From Streptomyces thermodiastaticus (lineage in GTDB: Bacteria; Actinomycetota; Actinomycetes; Streptomycetales; Streptomycetaceae), in assembly GCF_014656135.1 (NCBI RefSeq), contig NZ_BNBV01000001.1, positions 62,001 through 126,000 of the forward strand: a stretch of DNA of 64,000 nt, read 5' to 3'. Made by a program: the position numbers and the translations under genes. Below the pieces are notes generated by a model that made no database searches, was not told where the DNA came from, and saw only the letters and a list, made by a program, of their open reading frames with translations. Shown piece after piece: positions 16,203-25,022 of the stretch; positions within the stretch are counted from its first letter, which is position 1; each line of letters starts with the position of its first letter.

Positions 16203-17615
16203 ATGGAACTCGTCCAGGAAGACCGGTACCGCTTCCGTATCGCCCCGGAAGGGGACATGCGGGTGCCGGGCATCGTGTTCGCGACCCGGCACCTGCTCGC
16301 CGACGCCGAGAAGTCGCTGACACAGGTGGCCGACGTGGCCACCTTGCCCGGCATCGTCACAGCCTCCTACGCCATGCCGGACATCCACTGGGGATACGGC
16401 TTCCCCATCGGCGGGGTGGCGGCCACCGCGATCGACGAGGGCGGCGTGGTGTCGCCGGGCGGGGTCGGCTTCGACATCTCCTGCGGGGTGCGGCTGCTGG
16501 CCGCGGACTGCGACCGGGCCGACATCGTGCCCGTGCTGGAGGAGATCATGGACGTCCTGGACCGCAGCGTGCCGCGGGGCGCCGGGCCCGGCGGGGTGTG
16601 GCGGCTGACCGGCCCGCGTCAGCTGGAACAGCTGCTGCGCGGCGGCTCACGCTACGCCGTGGAGGAGGGGTACGGCGAGGAACGGGACCTGGCGCGCTGC
16701 GAGGACGGCGGAGCGGTCCCCGACGCCGACGCGGACCAGGTCGGGCCGCGGGCACGGGAACGCGGGCTCGGACAAGTCGGCAGCCTCGGCTCGGCCAACC
16801 ACTTCCTGGAGGTGCAGCGGGTCGCCGAGGTGTACGACCGGCAGACCGCCGAGGTGTTCGGCATCGCCGAGGACCAGGTGTGCGTGATGATCCACTGCGG
16901 CTCGCGCGGACTGGGCCACCAGATCTGCACGGACCATGTGCGCGCGATGGACCAGGTCATGGCCCGCCACGGCATCCGCGTCCCCGACCGGCAGCTGGCG
17001 TGCACGCCGGTCGAGTCCCCGGAGGGCCGGGCCTATCTGGGTGCCATGGCCGCGGCCGCGAACTACGCGCGGGCCAACCGCCAGCTGCTCTCCGATGCCG
17101 CCCGCCGGGCCTTCGCCCGGGTCGCCGGACGCCGGCTGTCCCTGGTGTACGACGTCTCGCACAACCTGGCGAAGATCGAGTCCCATCAGGTCGACGGCCG
17201 GCGGCGCCGGCTGTGCGTGCACCGCAAGGGGGCCACCCGGGCGTTCCCTCCCGGCCATCCCGACCTGCCGGAGGATCTGCGCGAGGTGGGCCAGCCGGTA
17301 CTGATCCCCGGAACGATGGGCACGGCCTCGTACGTGCTGGCCGGGGTGGCGGACGGCGGGGCGTTCCACTCCACCTGTCACGGCGCGGGCCGCAGGATGA
17401 GCCGGCACGAGGCCGCCCGGAAGATCAGCGGACGGGAGCTGCGCGACCGGCTGGAGCACGACGGCATCGCGGCGCGCCCGCTGTCGTGGCGCGGTCTGAC
17501 CGAGGAGGCGCCGGAGGCCTACAAGGACGTGGGCGAGGTGGTCGCCGCGAGCGAGGGCGCCGGTCTGTGCCGCATCGTGGCCCGGCTGGTGCCGCTGGGC
17601 GTCGTCAAGGGCTGA
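16203..17615 (+). CDS. rtcB: RNA-splicing ligase RtcB
   Basis: 470 residues. RtcB joins RNA 2',3'-cyclic phosphate or 3'-phosphate ends to 5'-OH ends using GTP and Mn. The metal and guanylate motifs are present: GFDISCG (near 89-95), [21 protein letters not shown] (near 229-239), [11 protein letters not shown] (near 319) and the guanylation site [10 protein letters not shown] with His near 393. It is intact and full length. The start ATG at 16203 has GGGAGGA upstream. It is preceded by an orphan sufC and faces the archease gene, whose product activates RtcB turnover in archaea and eukaryotes. The two converge at 17615/17702. Confidence 0.9.
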   Translation: MELVQEDRYRFRIAPEGDMRVPGIVFATRHLLADAEKSLTQVADVATLPGIVTASYAMPDIHWGYGFPIGGVAATAIDEGGVVSPGGVGFDISCGVRLLAADCDRADIVPVLEEIMDVLDRSVPRGAGPGGVWRLTGPRQLEQLLRGGSRYAVEEGYGEERDLARCEDGGAVPDADADQVGPRARERGLGQVGSLGSANHFLEVQRVAEVYDRQTAEVFGIAEDQVCVMIHCGSRGLGHQICTDHVRAMDQVMARHGIRVPDRQLACTPVESPEGRAYLGAMAAAANYARANRQLLSDAARRAFARVAGRRLSLVYDVSHNLAKIESHQVDGRRRRLCVHRKGATRAFPPGHPDLPEDLREVGQPVLIPGTMGTASYVLAGVADGGAFHSTCHGAGRRMSRHEAARKISGRELRDRLEHDGIAARPLSWRGLTEEAPEAYKDVGEVVAASEGAGLCRIVARLVPLGVVKG

Positions 17616-17701
17616 CCGGCCGGCCGCGTCCGTCCGCCGGGCACGAGGCTTACGGGTTCTTCCGGACCGCCCCCGGACCGGCTCGTACGTCGACGGCCAG
17701 G

Positions 17702-18166
17702 TCATACGTCGACGGTCACGGCGCACGACCAGCCGTAGGGGTCGACTCCCATGTGCAGTCCGTGCCAGGAGACCGCCTTCGGCGCCGCCCCGGTGACCTC
17801 GACGTCCGACAGGGGCACGACGCCCAGCCGTACGTCCAGGCCGCCGTCGGCCGCTGCCTCGGCGTCCACCTCGACGGGCACCTGCCCGTGCACCTCCACC
17901 CGGTAGACGACCTCGTCCAGCAGGGCCACCAGCAGGTCCGCGTCGTCCGCCCGAGGGAGAGGGAGCCGGAGGCGTTCCAGACCGGTGGGCCGTACCGCCT
18001 CGACGTCCGCGAAGGACTCCACCAAGCCGCGCACCGCCTCGGCCAGACAGCCCTCGCGGCTCGGCGCCCAGGCCTCGATCCGCAGGTCGGCGGTGTGCGG
18101 CACGGCGCGGTGTCCGCCGGTGCCGACCCGCCGTATCTCCCTGACGTCATCCGTGTCGCCGACCAT
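17702..18166 (-). CDS. Archease, RtcB activator
   Basis: 154 residues. GGHRAVPHTADLRIEAWAPS and the later VEVHGQVPVEVDAE match the archease fold, with Asp in TADLRIEAWA as metal ligand. Archease speeds guanylation of RtcB and allows multiple turnovers (family knowledge). It is soluble and cytoplasmic. I chose the ATG at 18166 because it leaves a short lead before the domain; the longer ORF upstream runs through low-complexity sequence. It is convergent with rtcB rather than in the same operon, yet the two stops lie only 87 nt apart. Confidence 0.85.
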   Translation of the reverse strand: MVGDTDDVREIRRVGTGGHRAVPHTADLRIEAWAPSREGCLAEAVRGLVESFADVEAVRPTGLERLRLPLPRADDADLLVALLDEVVYRVEVHGQVPVEVDAEAAADGGLDVRLGVVPLSDVEVTGAAPKAVSWHGLHMGVDPYGWSCAVTVDV

Positions 18167-18417
18167 GCCCACCGCGTGCCCCGTCCGGCGCCGGTCACAC
18201 AGCGGGCGGTCCCGGGCGGACGCCGGCACAGCGGTGCGCCGACGGCGTCCTGGCCCGCCGCCTGCCCTCACGCCCGCCTGCCCGGTCGACGGCTTTCCCG
18301 CTGACGTGCGTGTGCGGGGCGCGACCGGCGTGTGTGCTCGGCCACGCTGCCGTTTCCCGCGGCCGGGGCCGGGCACCCGGGGTCGCGGCACACGTGGCGC
18401 GACCCCGGGAGGGCCCG

Positions 18418-18801
18418 ATGAAGCTCGACGAATTCCTCGACCGGGTACGTGACCGCGGGGAGTACCGCAGCCTGGACGAGGCCGAGAAGGTCAGCTGGGC
18501 GGTCCTGTGGGTGCTTGCCGCGCGGGTCGGTCCCCAGGAGGCCGAGGAGCTGGCGGAGCGGCTGCCCGCTCCCCTGAACGAGGCGCTGCTGCTCGAACGC
18601 GGGCGGCCCGACGCCTTCGACCAGCAGGAGTTCCTGCGGCGTGTGGCGCAGCAGATCAGCGCCAGGCCGCGCACCGCCGAGTGGGACGTCGGCGCCGTGC
18701 TCTCCACCGTGGCCGACGCGGTGGGCGAGGAACGCTTCGGGCATCTGTGCGAGGAGCTGCCCTCCCGCTATGCGGACCTCTTCGGTGCGCGAGCCCGGTG
18801 A
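18418..18801 (+). CDS. DUF2267 protein
   Basis: 127 residues, all helical, with no signal peptide or membrane segment. MKLDEFLDRVRDRGEYRSLDEAEKVSWAVLWVLAARVGPQEAEELAERLP and the second helical hairpin near WDVGAVLSTVADAVGEERFGHLCEELPSRYADLF are the two halves of DUF2267, common and multi-copy in Streptomyces and of unknown role. The start ATG at 18418 follows GGGAGGG. It is convergent with the flavoprotein gene downstream (52-nt gap). Confidence 0.8.
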   Translation: MKLDEFLDRVRDRGEYRSLDEAEKVSWAVLWVLAARVGPQEAEELAERLPAPLNEALLLERGRPDAFDQQEFLRRVAQQISARPRTAEWDVGAVLSTVADAVGEERFGHLCEELPSRYADLFGARAR

Positions 18802-18853
18802 TCACCGCCTCGGTCCCATGCGGTCTCTTCTTGGCCGGCACCGTCGGCGCCGT

Positions 18854-20305
18854 TCAGCCGCTGTGGCGGGCGGCGAGAAGGAAGAGCCAGATCTCGCTGA
18901 CGGTCGGGAAGCAGGCGACGGCGTGCCGCAGTCGCTTGAGCGGTACTTCACCGGCCACCGCGACGGTGGCCGAGTGCAGCAGCTCGCTGATGCCGGGGCC
19001 GACGAAGGTGACGCCGAGCAGGATGTCCCGGTCGCGGTCGACGACCATCCGGGCGTGCCCACGGTAGCCGTCGGCGTAGAGCTTGGCCCCCTGGACGGTG
19101 CTGAAGTCGACGTCGACGACCTCGACCCGGTGTCCGGCGCGGCCGGCCTGCTCGGCGGTCAGGCCCACGGCGCCGGCCTCGGGGTCGGTGAAGAACACCT
19201 GGGGCACGGCGTGCTGGTCGGCGGTGGTGGCGTGGTCGCCCCAGGCGTCGTCGTCCAGTGGGCGGCCGGCGGCACGGGCCGCGATCGCGTCGCCCGCGGT
19301 GCGTCCCTGGTACTTGCCCTGGTGGGTGAGCAGGGCCCGGTGGTTGACGTCGCCGCAGGCGTACAGCCACGCGCCGTCGACGCCGCGGACCAGGCAGGTG
19401 GTGTCCACGTCCAGCCACGAGCCGGGGGTGAGACCGATCGTTTCCAGGCCGATGTCGTCGGTGGCCGGTGTCCGGCCGGTCGCGAACAGCACCTCGTCCG
19501 TCTCCAGTGCGCTGCCGTCGTCGAGGTCGAGCGTGACCGGGCCGGCGGCGTCCGGGCGGCGCAGGGCCGTCACCTGCACACCGATCCGCACGTCGGCGCC
19601 GGCCTCGGTGAGACCGCGTGCGATCAGCTCGCCGACGAAGGGTTCCATACGGGGCAGCAGGCTTCGGCGGGCGAGGAGGGTGACCGCGGAGCCCAGGCCC
19701 TGCCAGAGCGTCGCCATCTCCACACCGACCCCGCCGCCGCCGACGACGACGAGCCGGTCCGGCACGGTGCTGGAGTCGGTGCCGTGCCGGTTGGTCCAGG
19801 GGCGGGCTGCCTCGATGCCCGGCAGGTCGGGCATCGCGGGTCTGCTGCCGGTGGCGACGGCCACCGCGTGCCGGGCGGTCAGGGTCTGTGGTGTGCCGTC
19901 GCCGGGTGTGACCGTCACCCGCCGGGGGCCGTCGATCCGGCCGTGGCCGCGGAACAGGTCGGCGCCGATCGACTTCACCCAGCGGGCCTGCCCGCTGTCG
20001 TCCCAGTCGGTGACGTAGCGGTCGCGGCGGGCGAACACCCCCTCGCTGTCGAGCCGGCCGGTCACGGCCTGCCGGGCGCCGTCCACACGGGAGACATCGG
20101 CGAACGCGATGACCGGCCGCAGCAGCGCCTTGCTGGGCACGCAGGCCCAGTAGGAGCATTCGCCGCCGACGAGTTCGCGTTCCACGACCGCGACGGACAG
20201 TCCGGCGGCGCGGGCATGGTCGGCAACGTTCTGGCCGACCGGCCCCGCCCCCAGCACGATCACGTCATAGGTGGTGCCGTCGTGAGATGACTGTGCCTGG
20301 TTCAT
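18854..20305 (-). CDS. Disulfide-reductase-family flavoprotein (Lpd/MerA-like)
   Basis: 483 residues. FAD motif GAGPVG (about 19-24), redox pair CSYWAC (Cys50 and Cys55), an NAD(P)H motif GGGGVGVEMA and the second FAD motif YACGDVNH are in the right order for class I pyridine-nucleotide disulfide oxidoreductases. The redox loop CxxxxC is like dihydrolipoamide dehydrogenase, but the C-terminal HPT motif reads CFPTVSE, so the usual catalytic His is Phe. This is seen in some actinobacterial relatives whose substrate may not be a disulfide. The start ATG at 20305 lies 36 nt past the stop of the MOSC fusion gene, so they form an operon. The substrate is unknown. Confidence 0.85.
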   Translation of the reverse strand: MNQAQSSHDGTTYDVIVLGAGPVGQNVADHARAAGLSVAVVERELVGGECSYWACVPSKALLRPVIAFADVSRVDGARQAVTGRLDSEGVFARRDRYVTDWDDSGQARWVKSIGADLFRGHGRIDGPRRVTVTPGDGTPQTLTARHAVAVATGSRPAMPDLPGIEAARPWTNRHGTDSSTVPDRLVVVGGGGVGVEMATLWQGLGSAVTLLARRSLLPRMEPFVGELIARGLTEAGADVRIGVQVTALRRPDAAGPVTLDLDDGSALETDEVLFATGRTPATDDIGLETIGLTPGSWLDVDTTCLVRGVDGAWLYACGDVNHRALLTHQGKYQGRTAGDAIAARAAGRPLDDDAWGDHATTADQHAVPQVFFTDPEAGAVGLTAEQAGRAGHRVEVVDVDFSTVQGAKLYADGYRGHARMVVDRDRDILLGVTFVGPGISELLHSATVAVAGEVPLKRLRHAVACFPTVSEIWLFLLAARHSG

Positions 20306-20341
20306 GAGGTCCTCGCAGGATGATCGCTGCTGATCACTGGT

Positions 20342-22105
20342 TCACAGGTCGAGGACGACGTCGGTGGTCGGTGCACTGCAGCAGACGAGGACCGTGCCGG
20401 CCTCAGGTGGGTCCAGGGGCGGGATGGTGTAGGTGACGTCTCCCGCGACCAGATGCGTGGCACAGGTGTGGCAGACGCCGGTGCGGCAGGACCAGCGGGT
20501 GGGTATGTCGCAGGCTTCGGCGAGGCCGAGGAGCGAGGCACACGCGGGGGACCACGAGGCGGTGATGCCGCTGCGGGCGAAGGTGATGCGGGGGCCGGTC
20601 CCCGGCGGGCCGGGTGGCGGATGCGGCCGGACGGCGGCGGTGGCGGTGACGCCCGGGTTGACGGCGGGCAACGCGCTGAACTGCTCGGTGCGGATGTGTT
20701 CCGGGTCCAGTCCGGCCTCGCGCAGGCACCCGGTGATGTCGTCCATGAAGGCCGCGGGTCCGCACAGGTAGACGTCGGCGTCGGCGGGAAGTCCCAGGGC
20801 CGCGAGGGACTGGGCGGTGGGGCGTCCCCGGGTGGTGCGGGGGCCGTCGGGCAGGCCGGCGGCCGGTGCGGTGCAGAAGGTGTGCTCGTGGGCGTCGGGG
20901 AGCCGGGCCAGCAGCGCGTGGGCCTCCTCGGCGAACACGTGGTGGGCGCGGTCGTGTGCGGTGTGGATCCACCAGACGGGGCGCGGATCCCGGGTGCGGG
21001 CGAGGCGGTGGAGCATGGCCAGGACCGGGGTGGCGCCGATCCCGGCGCTGAGCAGGACCACCGGGCGGACCCCTGCGGCGAGCACGAAGGTGCCGCGGGG
21101 TCCGGCGACGTCCACGAGGTCCCCCACCCGGAGGCGGGTGTGCAGGTAGCCGCTGGCCTTTCCGCCGGGTTCGTGCTTGACGCTGATGCGGCAGGTGTCG
21201 CCGGCCGGCTCCGCGGACAGTGAGTAGCTGCGCACGGCGGGGACGGTGTCGCCGACGGGGAGGCGGAGCGAGATGTACTGGCCGGGGCGGGCCTCGGGCA
21301 GGGGTGTGCCGTCGACGGTGGTGAGGTGGATCGACGACACGACCGGGGTCTCGGGGACGATACGTGTGACGCGCAAGGGCTTGAAGCCCCGCCATCCCCG
21401 GTCCCGTCCGGGCGTCCCGGTGTCCGTGTGGTCACCGGGACGGTCCTCTCCCGGTCCGGGCGAACGGGCGGCGGCCAGTTCCCGGAACGACTCCTGCCAT
21501 CCGGGGCTGAGGGCCGGTATGGCCAGCGCCCTGCGGAGTTTCGCGGGGTCGCGGCCGGGCAGGCAGAGCAGCGCGTCGGTGTCGGCGACGCTGAGCCGCT
21601 GCGGGCCCTCACGGGTCAGGATGATCTCGTCGCCTGCCTGCACCCGCCCTTCCGTGATCACGCGCAGGTAGAAGCCGGGGCGGTGATGGGCGACGAGCAG
21701 GGATGCCAGGGCGGGCTCGCCCAGGCGCATGCCGACGCGGTAGCAGGTGACGCGCGGCTGGGTGACCTCGAACTCCGCTTCCCCGATGCGGTAGCGGTCG
21801 CCGATGCACACCTCGTCGTCGGACAGTCCGTCGACGGTGAAGTTCTCTCCGAAGATGCCGAACGTCAGGTCGTCCCGGCCGAGGTGCTCCTGCCAGTACG
21901 GGTAGGACTGCACCTGGTAGACCAGGACCGCGCGCATCTCTCCGCCGTGTCCGGCCAGATCTCCCTGGCCGTCGCCGTCGATGTTGAGCCGGCGCACCAT
22001 GCGCGGACCGCGGACGGGTGCCTTCCAGATCCCGGTGTGCACGGTCCGCCCCTGCCGGGCGACGTCCTGCGGAAGCCCCACGTTGACGGACAGCAGCGTC
22101 GCCAT
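20342..22105 (-). CDS. MOSC plus FAD/NAD(P) ferredoxin-reductase fusion with 2Fe-2S
   Basis: 587 residues in three parts. Residues 1 to about 190 are a MOSC domain (YiiM-like, with NIDGDGQGDLAGHGGEMRAVLVYQ), which usually binds a molybdenum cofactor or sulfur ligand. Residues about 200-490 are a ferredoxin reductase-type FAD/NAD domain (RSYSLSAEPAG, LLSAGIGATPVLAM). Residues about 505-587 are a plant-type 2Fe-2S domain with WSCRTGVCHTC near 537-545 and a final Cys near 577. Such fusions are known in actinobacteria and proteobacteria and pass electrons from NAD(P)H to a Moco-type centre. The start ATG at 22105 has GGGAGG upstream. It is co-transcribed with the disulfide-reductase-like gene that follows. 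Confidence 0.85.
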   Translation of the reverse strand: MATLLSVNVGLPQDVARQGRTVHTGIWKAPVRGPRMVRRLNIDGDGQGDLAGHGGEMRAVLVYQVQSYPYWQEHLGRDDLTFGIFGENFTVDGLSDDEVCIGDRYRIGEAEFEVTQPRVTCYRVGMRLGEPALASLLVAHHRPGFYLRVITEGRVQAGDEIILTREGPQRLSVADTDALLCLPGRDPAKLRRALAIPALSPGWQESFRELAAARSPGPGEDRPGDHTDTGTPGRDRGWRGFKPLRVTRIVPETPVVSSIHLTTVDGTPLPEARPGQYISLRLPVGDTVPAVRSYSLSAEPAGDTCRISVKHEPGGKASGYLHTRLRVGDLVDVAGPRGTFVLAAGVRPVVLLSAGIGATPVLAMLHRLARTRDPRPVWWIHTAHDRAHHVFAEEAHALLARLPDAHEHTFCTAPAAGLPDGPRTTRGRPTAQSLAALGLPADADVYLCGPAAFMDDITGCLREAGLDPEHIRTEQFSALPAVNPGVTATAAVRPHPPPGPPGTGPRITFARSGITASWSPACASLLGLAEACDIPTRWSCRTGVCHTCATHLVAGDVTYTIPPLDPPEAGTVLVCCSAPTTDVVLDL

Positions 22106-22374
22106 CGCGGACCTCCCGCACTGTGGCCGGCCGAGGACCCCCCTCGTGACGCTGTGACCCACGCCCTGCGGTCCAGGCTAGTCCCGCCCGCCGGACGCGT
22201 CGCGCTGCATGCGGAACGCGGATGTCCGCACGCGGGTGTCTGCGGATGCGGGCGACGGCCTCGTCGCACCAGAATGATCACATGGGGTGCGCGCTGGAGC
22301 TCGTCGTCCTGCCCGTAGCGGCTGCCGGCCGCCGCGGGGAGCGCCGGTGTCGTCCCAGGTGAGGTGGCAGGGCG

Positions 22375-23052
22375 ATGACCGGACCCGCGCGAGAGCCGGA
22401 GAAACCCGCACCGTTCGGCATCGAACGTGATCCCGCCCGGGTGATCGCGTTCAGCGACGCCGTCATCGCCATCGCCATCACCCTGCTCGTCCTGGAGATC
22501 CGTCCGCCGCACGACACCCGCCGCCTGCCGCAGGGCCTGGCCGCGCTCTGGCCGTCGTATCTGGCCTACGTCGTCACCTTCATGCTGATCGGGCAGGTGT
22601 GGGCCAACCATCACATCATGTTCGACCACATCCGCCGCGCGGACCGGGTGGTGCTGTTCCTCAACACCCTGCTGCTGATGGACATCGCGTTCCTGCCGTT
22701 CGCCGCGTCGGTCTTGGCCGAGGCGTTCCGCGACGGGCACGGGCAGCGCACCGCCGTCCTTCTGCACGGCATCGCGTTCGAGCTCGCGGCCGTGCTGTTC
22801 AACGTCATCTGGTGGTGCGCCCGCCACGACCGCCGGCTGCTCTCCGACACCCTCCACGAGGCCGGGGTGACGGCCATCGGCCGGCGTTTCCGGCTCGCCC
22901 TTGTCTGGCTCGGTGCCGGGACCGTGTCGGGAGCCGTGTTCCCCCTCCTCGGCGTGGTCGTGTTCTGTGCGTTCGTCATCTATTTCTGGCTCCCCGTCGC
23001 GGGCGAGATCCCCAAGGTGAGACGCCGGCGGGGCCACCGAGAACGGCCGTGA
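22375..23052 (+). CDS. TMEM175-family potassium channel-like membrane protein
   Basis: 225 residues with six hydrophobic segments. FSDAVIAIAITLLVLEI is the pore-lining FSD signature of TMEM175/DUF1211 proteins, which form K+-selective channels without the classic TVGYG filter (family knowledge). The WANHH segment in the third helix also fits. No regulatory domain is seen; the N-terminus of about 20 residues is soluble. The ATG at 22375 has GAGGTGG upstream. The bacterial form has six rather than twelve helices and would assemble as a tetramer. Confidence 0.8.
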   Translation: MTGPAREPEKPAPFGIERDPARVIAFSDAVIAIAITLLVLEIRPPHDTRRLPQGLAALWPSYLAYVVTFMLIGQVWANHHIMFDHIRRADRVVLFLNTLLLMDIAFLPFAASVLAEAFRDGHGQRTAVLLHGIAFELAAVLFNVIWWCARHDRRLLSDTLHEAGVTAIGRRFRLALVWLGAGTVSGAVFPLLGVVVFCAFVIYFWLPVAGEIPKVRRRRGHRERP

Positions 23053-23141
23053 CCGCTCGTGGCGCCGCCCGGATGCGCTGGCTTGTCCGCTGCCGCGGGC
23101 GGAGGCTGGAGGAAGGGGACGTCCGGCAGAGAGGCCAGATC

Positions 23142-24011
23142 ATGACGCCCGCAGTCCACCACCGCACCCTCCCCGTCGACGGCCTGGAGGTCTTCTACCG
23201 GCAGGCCGGGAATCCGAACGCACCCGCCGTGGTCCTTCTGCACGGCTTCCCGACCAGTTCGCACATGTTCCGGCACCTCATCCCGGCACTCGCCGACCGC
23301 TACCACGTGATCGCCCCGGACCACATCGGCTTCGGCCAGTCCGCGATGCCCGCCGTGGAGGACTTCCCCTACACCTTCGCCGCGCTCACCGAGATCACCT
23401 CCGGTCTGCTGCACCGTCTGGGTGTCGCACGGTTCGCGATGTATGTGCAGGACTACGGAGCGCCCATCGGCTGGCGGCTCGCCCTGCAGGACCCCGACCG
23501 CATCACCGCGATCATCACCCAGAACGGCAACGCCTACGAGGAGGGCTTCGTCAGAGCCTTCTGGGACGGCCTGTTCGCCTACGCCACGGCCCCGGACCCC
23601 AGCACCGAGCTACGGGTGCGCGCCGCGCTGACCCTCGGCATCACCCGCTGGCAGTACCTCAACGGAGTCGCCGACCCGAGCCTGGTCAGCCCTGACAACT
23701 GGGTGCACGACCAGGCCCTGCTGGACCGCCCTGGCAACGACGAGATCCAGCTGGCCCTCTTCCGTGACTATCCCAGCAACGTGGACCTCTACCCGCAGGT
23801 CCACCAGTTCTTCCGTGACTCCCGCGTCCCGCTGCTGGCCGTGTGGGGAGCCAACGACGAGATCTTCGGCCCTGCCGGGGCGGAGGCGTTCCGCCGGGAC
23901 CTGCCCGATGCCGAGATCCACCTGCTCGATTCCGGGCACTTCGCCCTGGAGAGTCACCTGGAGACGATCACCGCGCACGTCCGCGACTTCCTCGCCCGCG
24001 TCCCCGCCTGA
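23142..24011 (+). CDS. Alpha/beta hydrolase, haloalkane-dehalogenase-like
   Basis: 289 residues. HGFPTSS (34-40) is the oxyanion-hole loop. The nucleophile elbow is VQDYGAPIG with Asp104, an Asp nucleophile as in haloalkane and fluoroacetate dehalogenases or epoxide hydrolases rather than Ser esterases. The C-terminal acid and base are seen in WGANDEIFG and DSGHFALES. The cap domain lies near 130-210. It is soluble with no signal peptide. The ATG at 23142 follows GAGAGG. A hairpin with a TTCTT tail starts right after the stop, so it is monocistronic. The exact substrate, halide or epoxide, cannot be told. Confidence 0.8.
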   Translation: MTPAVHHRTLPVDGLEVFYRQAGNPNAPAVVLLHGFPTSSHMFRHLIPALADRYHVIAPDHIGFGQSAMPAVEDFPYTFAALTEITSGLLHRLGVARFAMYVQDYGAPIGWRLALQDPDRITAIITQNGNAYEEGFVRAFWDGLFAYATAPDPSTELRVRAALTLGITRWQYLNGVADPSLVSPDNWVHDQALLDRPGNDEIQLALFRDYPSNVDLYPQVHQFFRDSRVPLLAVWGANDEIFGPAGAEAFRRDLPDAEIHLLDSGHFALESHLETITAHVRDFLARVPA

Positions 24012-24036
24012 GACGCCCGGGCCGCGGGCCGGCGTC
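24012..24036 (+). terminator. Terminator hairpin with T-rich tail
   Basis: GACGCC (24012-24017) and GGCGTC (24031-24036) form a stem with further GC pairing inside, followed by TTCTT. It begins at the base after the hydrolase stop. Confidence 0.6.
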
Positions 24037-24167
24037 TTCTTCCCTCCGCGAGAAGCCGCGGCAGGGGACTGTCCTGGCGGCAAGGCCCCTCTGTCCCGGC
24101 GAGATCGGGTGCTGCCGCACCCCCGGCACCGCTTCCCGAGCGGCGGCCCGTTCGCGAAGCGGCCGCG

Positions 24168-24850
24168 CCGCCGTAGGAGAGCGACCACAGCCGGCGTTGC
24201 GCCTCCTGGTCGTAGGACAACCTGCTCGATCGGACCACCGTCGGATGTCCCTTGCTCTCGAGAAACCCGTCGGGGTGGTAGTACTGACCGCCTTCGGCCG
24301 CCGGATCCGTCGCCGCGCGCAGTGTGGGCCATGCGCCGCGCTCCGAGGACTGGATGAGCAGGGGCCTGACGATCAGGTCGAACGCCACCCGGGCCCAGGG
24401 TGCGAAGCTCTCCGCGGCGCCGCGGGACCCCTGGGTGTCGGCGCCGCCGGGATGCGCGGCGACCGCGACGGTGGCGCCGCGGCCTGCGAGACGGCGCTGG
24501 AGTTCATAGGTGAACATGGCGTTGGCCAGCTCGGACTGGCCGTATGCGCCGGTTCTGTCGTAGGGGCGTACCGTCCAGTTGAGGTCGTCCAGGGCGAGCG
24601 AGGCCCGGCGGTGGTCGGCGCTGCCGACGGTGACCACGCGCGAGCCCGGCACGTCGAGCAGCCGGTCGAGCAGCAGTCCGGTCAGGGCGAAGTGTCCCAG
24701 GTGGTTGGCGCCGATGTGCATCTCGAAGCCGTCGGCGGTGGTGCGCCGCGCCACGTGCATGACGCCCGCGTTGTTGATGAGCAGGTCGAGCCGGGGATGT
24801 GCGGCACGCAGTTCCCGGGCCGCTGTCCGCACCGAGTCCAGTGAGGCCCT
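24168..24850 (-). pseudogene. Short-chain dehydrogenase remnant lacking its N-terminus
   Basis: The middle of an SDR of the retinol-dehydrogenase-like group is clear: SLDSVRTAARELRAAHPRLDLLINNAGVM, then MHIGANHLGHFALTGLLLDRL, the catalytic-type Ser with YGQSELANAMF (Tyr-x-x-x replaced by YGQSELAN, where YxxSK is expected), and GGQYYHPDGFLESKGHP. The first roughly 80 residues with the TGxxxGIG nucleotide site are missing, and the frame meets a stop at 24887. The C-terminus after AQRRLWSLSY also departs from the family, because the frame reads on as Arg/Gly-rich nonsense into the hydrolase gene. I judge it truncated at both ends and inactive. Confidence 0.6.
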
Positions 24851-25020
24851 GGTGTCCGTGGCGGCGGCCGCGCACGGACTGGCGGTCTACCTCCAGCAGA
24901 GGATGTGGACGACCGATCCGGAACCGCTCGCGGCGGCCGAACGCCGGGCCGAGTGCATGGCGCGCCCCTGGTGGCACAGGCCCGTGCCGCCCGGTGACAC
25001 GGGAAGTGCGGGAGGCCGGT
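24843..25020 (+). pseudogene. Possible 3' fragment of another gene
   Basis: Between the broken SDR and nhaA, the + strand frame beginning at 24843 (EALVSVAAAAHGLAVYLQQ...) shows strongly GC-biased third codon positions and protein-like composition, with YLQQRMWTTDPEPLAAAERRAECMARPWW. It has no start of its own and I do not recognise it. It may be the leftover end of a gene joined to the SDR remnant by a deletion. Confidence 0.3.
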
Positions 25021-25022
25021 GC

